Made by a program: the position numbers and the translations under genes. This document shows positions 60,055-64,000 of a stretch of DNA of 64,000 nt, piece by piece. Under the pieces are notes generated by a model that was given only the letters and a program-made list of their open reading frames with translations, made no database searches and was not told where the DNA came from. The stretch spans positions 966,501 to 1,030,500 of the forward strand of contig NZ_AQQU01000001.1 in assembly GCF_002210105.1 (NCBI RefSeq). Direction: 5' to 3'. The stretch is from Oceanicola sp. 22II-s10i. GTDB lineage: Bacteria > Pseudomonadota > Alphaproteobacteria > Rhodobacterales > Rhodobacteraceae. Positions within the stretch are counted from its first letter, which is position 1. Each line of letters starts with the position of its first letter.

Positions 60055-61869
60055 CTAGCGCTGGAAGATGTAGGTGCCGGGCGCAGGCTCCATCGGTTTG
60101 AGCCCGGCTTCCGGCGCGCCCGTCCGGGGCGGCGCGACCGGCTTGCCGCTGCGGCTGGCCAGCCAGTCGCCCCATGCGGGCCACCAGGACCCCTCCTGCG
60201 GGTCATGCGAGGCGAACCACGTGTCGGGATCGGTGTAGAGCGCGCCCTGTTCCCGGCAGCCGATGCGGTAGTGGCGGCCGGGGTGGCCCGGTTCGCTGAC
60301 GATGCCGCCGTTGTGCCCGCCCTTGGTCAGCACGAAAGTCGACTGCGCCTTGGTGAACAGGTTGATCTTGTAGACCGAATGCCACGGCGCGATGTGGTCG
60401 CTTTCCGTGCCCACGATGAACAGCGGCGCGGTGATGTCGTTGAGCGAGATCACCCGCCCCTCGACCGCGAACCGTCCGGCGGACAGCCGGTTCTCCATGA
60501 AGAGCCCCCGCAGGTATTGCGAGTGCATCCGGGCGGGCATCCGGGTGACGTCGGCATTCCAGACCCCGATGTCGGTCGGCGCGTCCTCCTTCCCGAGGAA
60601 GTAGCGGCGGACGGCGCGGGTCCAGATCAGGTCCTCGGCGCGGATGGCGGCAAAGGCGCCGGCCATCTGCGGCTTGGCGAGGTAGCCCTGGTCGAACATC
60701 AGGTCCTCGAGGTAGGCCACCTGGCTTTCGTCCAGGAACAGCAGCAGTTCGCCCGCCTCGGTGAAATCGGTCTGCGCCGCCAGCAGCGTGACCGAGGCCA
60801 GACGGTCGTCCCCGTCCCGCGCCATGGTCGCCGCCGTGATCGCCAGCATCGTCCCGCCCAGGCAATAGCCGCAGGCGTGGATCTGCCGCCCCGGCTGAAC
60901 GCGGGAGATGCAGTCGAGCGCGGTCATCACGCCGTCCTTGCGGTAATCCTCAAGCTCGAGGTCGCGCATCTCTTCGCCGGGGTTCACCCACGAGATGCAG
61001 TAGACCGTGTGGCCCTGTCCCACGAGCCAGTTGATCAGCGAGTTCTGGGGGCTGAGGTCGAGGATGTAGTATTTCATGATCCACGCCGGAACGATCAGCA
61101 CCGGCTCGGGCCGGACGGACTCGGTCTGGGGGGAATACTGGATCAGCTCCATGATCTCGTTGCGATAGATGACCCGTCCGGGGGTGCAGGCGATCTTTTC
61201 GCCGATCTCGTAACCCTCGGGCACCTCCTTGGGGGCCTGTGTCAGCAGGCGGATCAGGTCTTCGCGGTGGTTGGCCGCCCCTTCGACGAAGTTCGCGCCG
61301 TGGCTGTCGCGGGTGGCCTCGATGATCTCGGGGTTCAGCGCGGGCTGGTTCGAGGGCGAGGCGGTGTCGAGCATCTGGCGCAGCATGAAGCGCATCCGGT
61401 CGGCGCTGTGCGGGTGCAGGCCGGGGATCGCGCGGGTGGTTTCCGCCCACCAGTCCTGCGAGGCGAGAAAGCCCTGCTGCCAAAGCGCGAAGGGTGCCGA
61501 AGCCCAGCCGGGGTGGGTGAAGCGGTGATCGTTCTTCGACGGGACGAAGGGGCGCTCCTCGGGCAGCTTGCCGGTCAGCGCGCCTTTCATCGCCCATGTC
61601 CACAGCGCCATCGCGTCGGTCGCGGCCTTGTCGGCGAGGTCGGCGCGGCGGCCCGGCGCGGCGGCGAGGTGCAGGGCCCAGTCGGTCCACGCCTCGATGG
61701 TCGCGGCCGGGGACACGCCGCCGGTCGCGCGGGCCAGCGCGGCGCGGGCGCTGCGGTCCAGCAGGGCGCGGGGATAGGGCGCCTCGGCGCGTGGCGGTGC
61801 GTTGTGCGTGCGCTGCGGCGTGCTGGCGGGCTGTTCGGGATAGAGGGGTGTGACCTTGGATTTCGGCAT
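60055..61869 (-). CDS. phaC: class I poly(3-hydroxyalkanoate) synthase
   Basis: Polymerises hydroxyacyl-CoA into polyester granules. The 604-residue protein has the lipase-box variant GYCLGG with catalytic cysteine C336, the matching aspartate in NDITAPLFIVGTESDHIAPWHSVYK and the histidine in TKGGHNGGIVSEPGHPGRHY near the C-terminus. Other family blocks are FVPSKNDHRFTHPGWASAPF (about 109-128) and DLSPQNSLINWLVGQGHTVYCISW (about 272-295). ATG at 61869 begins MPKSKVTPLYPEQPA. No phaA, phaB or phaZ is adjacent; phaC stands alone, bounded by a repeat downstream. Confidence 0.95.
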   Translation of the reverse strand: MPKSKVTPLYPEQPASTPQRTHNAPPRAEAPYPRALLDRSARAALARATGGVSPAATIEAWTDWALHLAAAPGRRADLADKAATDAMALWTWAMKGALTGKLPEERPFVPSKNDHRFTHPGWASAPFALWQQGFLASQDWWAETTRAIPGLHPHSADRMRFMLRQMLDTASPSNQPALNPEIIEATRDSHGANFVEGAANHREDLIRLLTQAPKEVPEGYEIGEKIACTPGRVIYRNEIMELIQYSPQTESVRPEPVLIVPAWIMKYYILDLSPQNSLINWLVGQGHTVYCISWVNPGEEMRDLELEDYRKDGVMTALDCISRVQPGRQIHACGYCLGGTMLAITAATMARDGDDRLASVTLLAAQTDFTEAGELLLFLDESQVAYLEDLMFDQGYLAKPQMAGAFAAIRAEDLIWTRAVRRYFLGKEDAPTDIGVWNADVTRMPARMHSQYLRGLFMENRLSAGRFAVEGRVISLNDITAPLFIVGTESDHIAPWHSVYKINLFTKAQSTFVLTKGGHNGGIVSEPGHPGRHYRIGCREQGALYTDPDTWFASHDPQEGSWWPAWGDWLASRSGKPVAPPRTGAPEAGLKPMEPAPGTYIFQR

Positions 61870-61941
61870 CTGGCGCGGCCCGGTTCGAATTGGGGATGCC
61901 GCAAAGGTGGGGGCATTCCCGCCCCCGCACAATGATCTGTG

Positions 61942-63120
61942 TCAGCCTGCGGCGCGGTGACGCCGGACGATGCGCAGGTTCGCCAGCGCCGCCAGCAGCG
62001 CGATGGCCGAGATCACGGTCATCATCGCCAGCATGTCCGCCCGCGCCGTCTCGGGGCTGGCCAGCGCCCCCGCAAGGCCGGTGATCGCCGCGCCCGCGCC
62101 GACCGTCATTGCCCCCGACAGCCCCGCAGCGCCACCCGCGCGTCCCGGAGCGGCGGCCAGCAGCGAGGCGTTGGCCGAGGGGATCGTCAGGCCGTTGCCG
62201 AAGCCGACCAGCAGCATCGGGGCGAAGAAGGTGATCGCGCCGGGCAGGCCGGTGATCAGCACCAGCGTCGACAGGGCGATCCCCACGCAGGTCGAGATGC
62301 GGCCCATGACCATCAGCACCTCGGGTGCTCGTCTGGCGCGGCTGACGATCCAGTTGCCGATGGCGAAGCCGATGGTGATGGAGCCGATCAGCACCCCGAG
62401 TTCGGCGCCGTTCAGCCCGTAGGCATTGGTCGCGGCCAGGGGCGCGATCGACACGAAGGTGAAGAACCCGCCGACCGAGAAGGCGACCGAGATCGTCGGC
62501 GCCCAGAAGGCCGGCAATTTCAGCAGGCCGAGGGCGGGCAGGCGGGTGGCGGCATGGGCCCGCGTCTCGCCCATGTCGAGGTAGGCGAGGATCAGCAGGC
62601 CGATCCCGATCGCCGTGTAGAGCATGAAGCCCGACCGCCAGCCGAACAGCGTGTCGAGCATCCCGCCGAAGACCGGCCCGACCATCGGCACGATCGCCAT
62701 GGCCATGCCGATCTGCGCGATCCGCTTCGCCGCGCCGCTGTCGCCGAGGATGTCGCGGGTGACGGCGAGCGAGATGGCGTAGCCCGAGATCATCCCGGCC
62801 TGCAGCATGCGGAAGATCAGGAACAGCGTCACGTTCGGCGCCAGCGTGCAGCCGATGGAGGCCAGCGTGAACAGCGACAGCACGAACAGCATCACCGGCC
62901 GCCGACCCAGCCGGTCCGACAGCGGCCCGGCGATCAGCTGCACCACCGCCGTCATGGCGAGGTAGCCCGAGATCGACAGGCTGACGAGCGCATAGGAGGC
63001 GTCGAAGTCCTCGGCGATATGCGCCAGCGAGGGCAGCGACATGTTCAGCGTCAGAGGCGCTGCGCCCGACAGGAGAATCAGGGTGATCAGGCGGGGCGGT
63101 GTGGTGGCGGGTGTCAGCAT
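61942..63120 (-). CDS. Bcr/CflA-family drug efflux MFS transporter
   Basis: A 392-residue inner-membrane exporter with about twelve spans. Bcr/CflA traits are LSGAAPLTLNMSLPSLAHIAEDFDASYALVSLSISGYLAMTAVVQLIAGPLSDRLGRRPVML (about 22-82), including the loop GPLSDRLGRRPV, and the RMLQAGMISGYAISLAVTRDILGDSGAAKRIAQIGMAMAIVPMVGP segment (motif C) near 110-155. Substrates in this family include bicyclomycin, sulfonamides and dipeptides. The ATG at 63120 is chosen; a GTG at 63132 adds four residues. It is flanked upstream by rpmJ on the same strand. Confidence 0.88.
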   Translation of the reverse strand: MLTPATTPPRLITLILLSGAAPLTLNMSLPSLAHIAEDFDASYALVSLSISGYLAMTAVVQLIAGPLSDRLGRRPVMLFVLSLFTLASIGCTLAPNVTLFLIFRMLQAGMISGYAISLAVTRDILGDSGAAKRIAQIGMAMAIVPMVGPVFGGMLDTLFGWRSGFMLYTAIGIGLLILAYLDMGETRAHAATRLPALGLLKLPAFWAPTISVAFSVGGFFTFVSIAPLAATNAYGLNGAELGVLIGSITIGFAIGNWIVSRARRAPEVLMVMGRISTCVGIALSTLVLITGLPGAITFFAPMLLVGFGNGLTIPSANASLLAAAPGRAGGAAGLSGAMTVGAGAAITGLAGALASPETARADMLAMMTVISAIALLAALANLRIVRRHRAAG

Positions 63121-63133
63121 GTGGCCGGACACG

Positions 63134-63155
63134 AAAAGGCCGCCCGGAGGCGGCC
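63134..63155 (-). terminator. Rho-independent terminator after rpmJ
   Basis: On the minus strand GGCCGCC-TCCG-GGCGGCC (7 bp stem) is followed by TTTTC, 24 bases after the rpmJ stop, separating it from the efflux gene downstream. Confidence 0.85.
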
Positions 63156-63178
63156 AATCGTGTGTCCTGCGAACGGTC

Positions 63179-63304
63179 TCAGCCCTGGCGGGCTTTGAAC
63201 CGACGCTGCGTCTTGTTGATCACGTAGACGCGGCCCTTGCGGCGCACCACGCGGCAGTCGCGATGCCGGTTCTTGAGCGAACGGAGCGAGTTGCGGACCT
63301 TCAT
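63179..63304 (-). CDS. rpmJ: 50S ribosomal protein L36 (bL36)
   Basis: A 41-residue gene read directly from the sequence: [20 protein letters not shown], then [21 protein letters not shown]. This is the alphaproteobacterial long form of L36. Only one cysteine of the zinc-ribbon type is kept (RDCRVVRR), so it is the zinc-independent version. The ATG at 63304 follows AGGAGAAGGCC. It is closed by its own terminator, so it is a single-gene unit. Confidence 0.95.
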   Translation of the reverse strand: MKVRNSLRSLKNRHRDCRVVRRKGRVYVINKTQRRFKARQG

Positions 63305-63386
63305 GGCCTTCTCCTCTTGTCGCGGCGCGGGGCGCCAGGGTTTCTCGGTTGGTGCCGCGGGTTGCCCCGAGGAACCGGTGAATTCA

Positions 63387-63461
<75 letters not shown>

Positions 63462-63618
63462 GTATGGCCTGCGTTTCACTATCCCGTGTGCACCCCGAAC
63501 AAAAGGGGCGCGGGAATGCTCCGCGCCGGTCCGCCGGTCTATAAAAGGAGTCGAAGGGAGGATCAAGGGCTTTTGGCTCCCCAAATTTTGGCGCTATTAT
63601 CAGGCTAACGGAGTTCTC

Positions 63619-64000
63619 ATGCAAAGCCTTCCATACCGCCTGCATACCCCCGACGCGCAGACCACCAGCGTCGTCTTCGCCTCGCCGCACAGCGGGCGGG
63701 ACTACCCGCGCGATTTCCTGCGGACCACGGTGCTGGACGATTTCACGATCCGCTCGTCGGAAGATGCCTTTGTCGACGAGCTTTTCGCGCCGGCCATCGA
63801 ATTCGGTGCGCCGATGCTGGCCGCGCGGGTGCCGCGCGCCTTTGTCGATCTGAACCGGTCCGCCGATGAACTGGACCCCGCGCTGGTCGAGGGCGTGCGC
63901 CGCGCCTCGCACAACCCGCGGATCACGTCGGGGCTGGGGGTGATTCCCCGCGTCGTGTCGAATGGCCGCGCGATCTATCGCGGCAAGATCACGCGGGCCG
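63619..64000 (+). CDS. N-formylglutamate amidohydrolase, 5' part
   Basis: The last 127 codons of the window, open to the edge, begin MQSLPYRLHTPDAQTTSVVF. The stretch VVFASPHSGRDYPRDFLRTT holds the metal-binding histidine, and LAARVPRAFVDLNRSADELDP is the other family hallmark of N-formylglutamate amidohydrolase (HutG-type FGase), which frees formate and glutamate in histidine breakdown or acts on similar N-formyl compounds. GGAG lies seven to ten bases upstream of the ATG. The 3' part is off-window, so length and downstream partners cannot be judged. Confidence 0.85.
   Translation, partial: MQSLPYRLHTPDAQTTSVVFASPHSGRDYPRDFLRTTVLDDFTIRSSEDAFVDELFAPAIEFGAPMLAARVPRAFVDLNRSADELDPALVEGVRRASHNPRITSGLGVIPRVVSNGRAIYRGKITRA

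Overview
This 64 kb window is very GC-rich chromosomal DNA that looks like an alphaproteobacterium of the order Rhodobacterales (Rhodobacter/Roseobacter group). The basis is the combination of a class I polyhydroxyalkanoate synthase, a Fur-type Zur next to znuABC, a consensus CtrA-type box, a DUF1523 membrane protein, soluble-adenylyl-cyclase-like and class III aminotransferase genes, and the intergenic repeat style. Genus and species cannot be fixed from the sequence alone. Most of the window is ordinary housekeeping and metabolic DNA, densely packed, with many ATGA stop/start overlaps.

Layout. 0-9.6 kb: leuCD (leucine synthesis, minus strand), an MscS channel, a small STAS-like protein, then a plus-strand cluster rsfS-rlmH-gpmI-envC-like-ctp ending in a strong terminator at 9607-9630. 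9.6-16.9 kb: a possible cAMP-related neighbourhood. It holds a three-repeat YRG (DUF4278-like) protein, a 1314-residue soluble-adenylyl-cyclase-like protein, a BASS transporter, a LysE exporter and a CRP-family regulator. Three sites with the TGTGA-N6-TCACA layout lie in its intergenic gaps. 17.0-17.2 kb: a decayed IS3-family transposase fragment. 17.4-28.9 kb: map, secreted proteins, sfsA, a CinA/MoaB-like domain protein, an acetyltransferase, an AhpD-like protein, an OmpA-like protein, an MFS carrier, gabD, and a minus-strand run of two cupins and a P1 peptidase.

29.1-36.6 kb is the most interesting part. Nine co-directional genes encode a coiled-coil protein with a TelA-like flavour, small membrane proteins, two large proteins of unknown function, an unusual AAA+ ATPase and a DUF1523 protein. 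One 147 bp inverted-repeat element fills a gap inside the run. I regard it as a candidate undescribed envelope or stress system; no function is shown by the sequence. It is followed by an RTX-repeat protein whose start lies 24 bp downstream of a perfect TTAA-N7-TTAAC box.

38-48.9 kb: a CoA transferase with unusual domain order and a taurine:pyruvate-type aminotransferase, glycerate 2-kinase, the zinc uptake locus znuA / zur-znuC-znuB with a Zur-type box in the divergent gap, a second class III aminotransferase and a hybrid sensor kinase. 49-58.2 kb: a branched-chain-type ABC importer (livG, livH, two tiny membrane genes, livM, binding protein, livF) enclosed by two acyl-CoA-ligase-type genes. 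This suggests import of a carboxylic acid followed by CoA activation. 58.3-64 kb: a pseudo-caspase/peptidoglycan-binding protein, phaC, a Bcr/CflA-type exporter, rpmJ, tRNA-Val(GAC) and the 5' part of an N-formylglutamate amidohydrolase gene that runs off the end.
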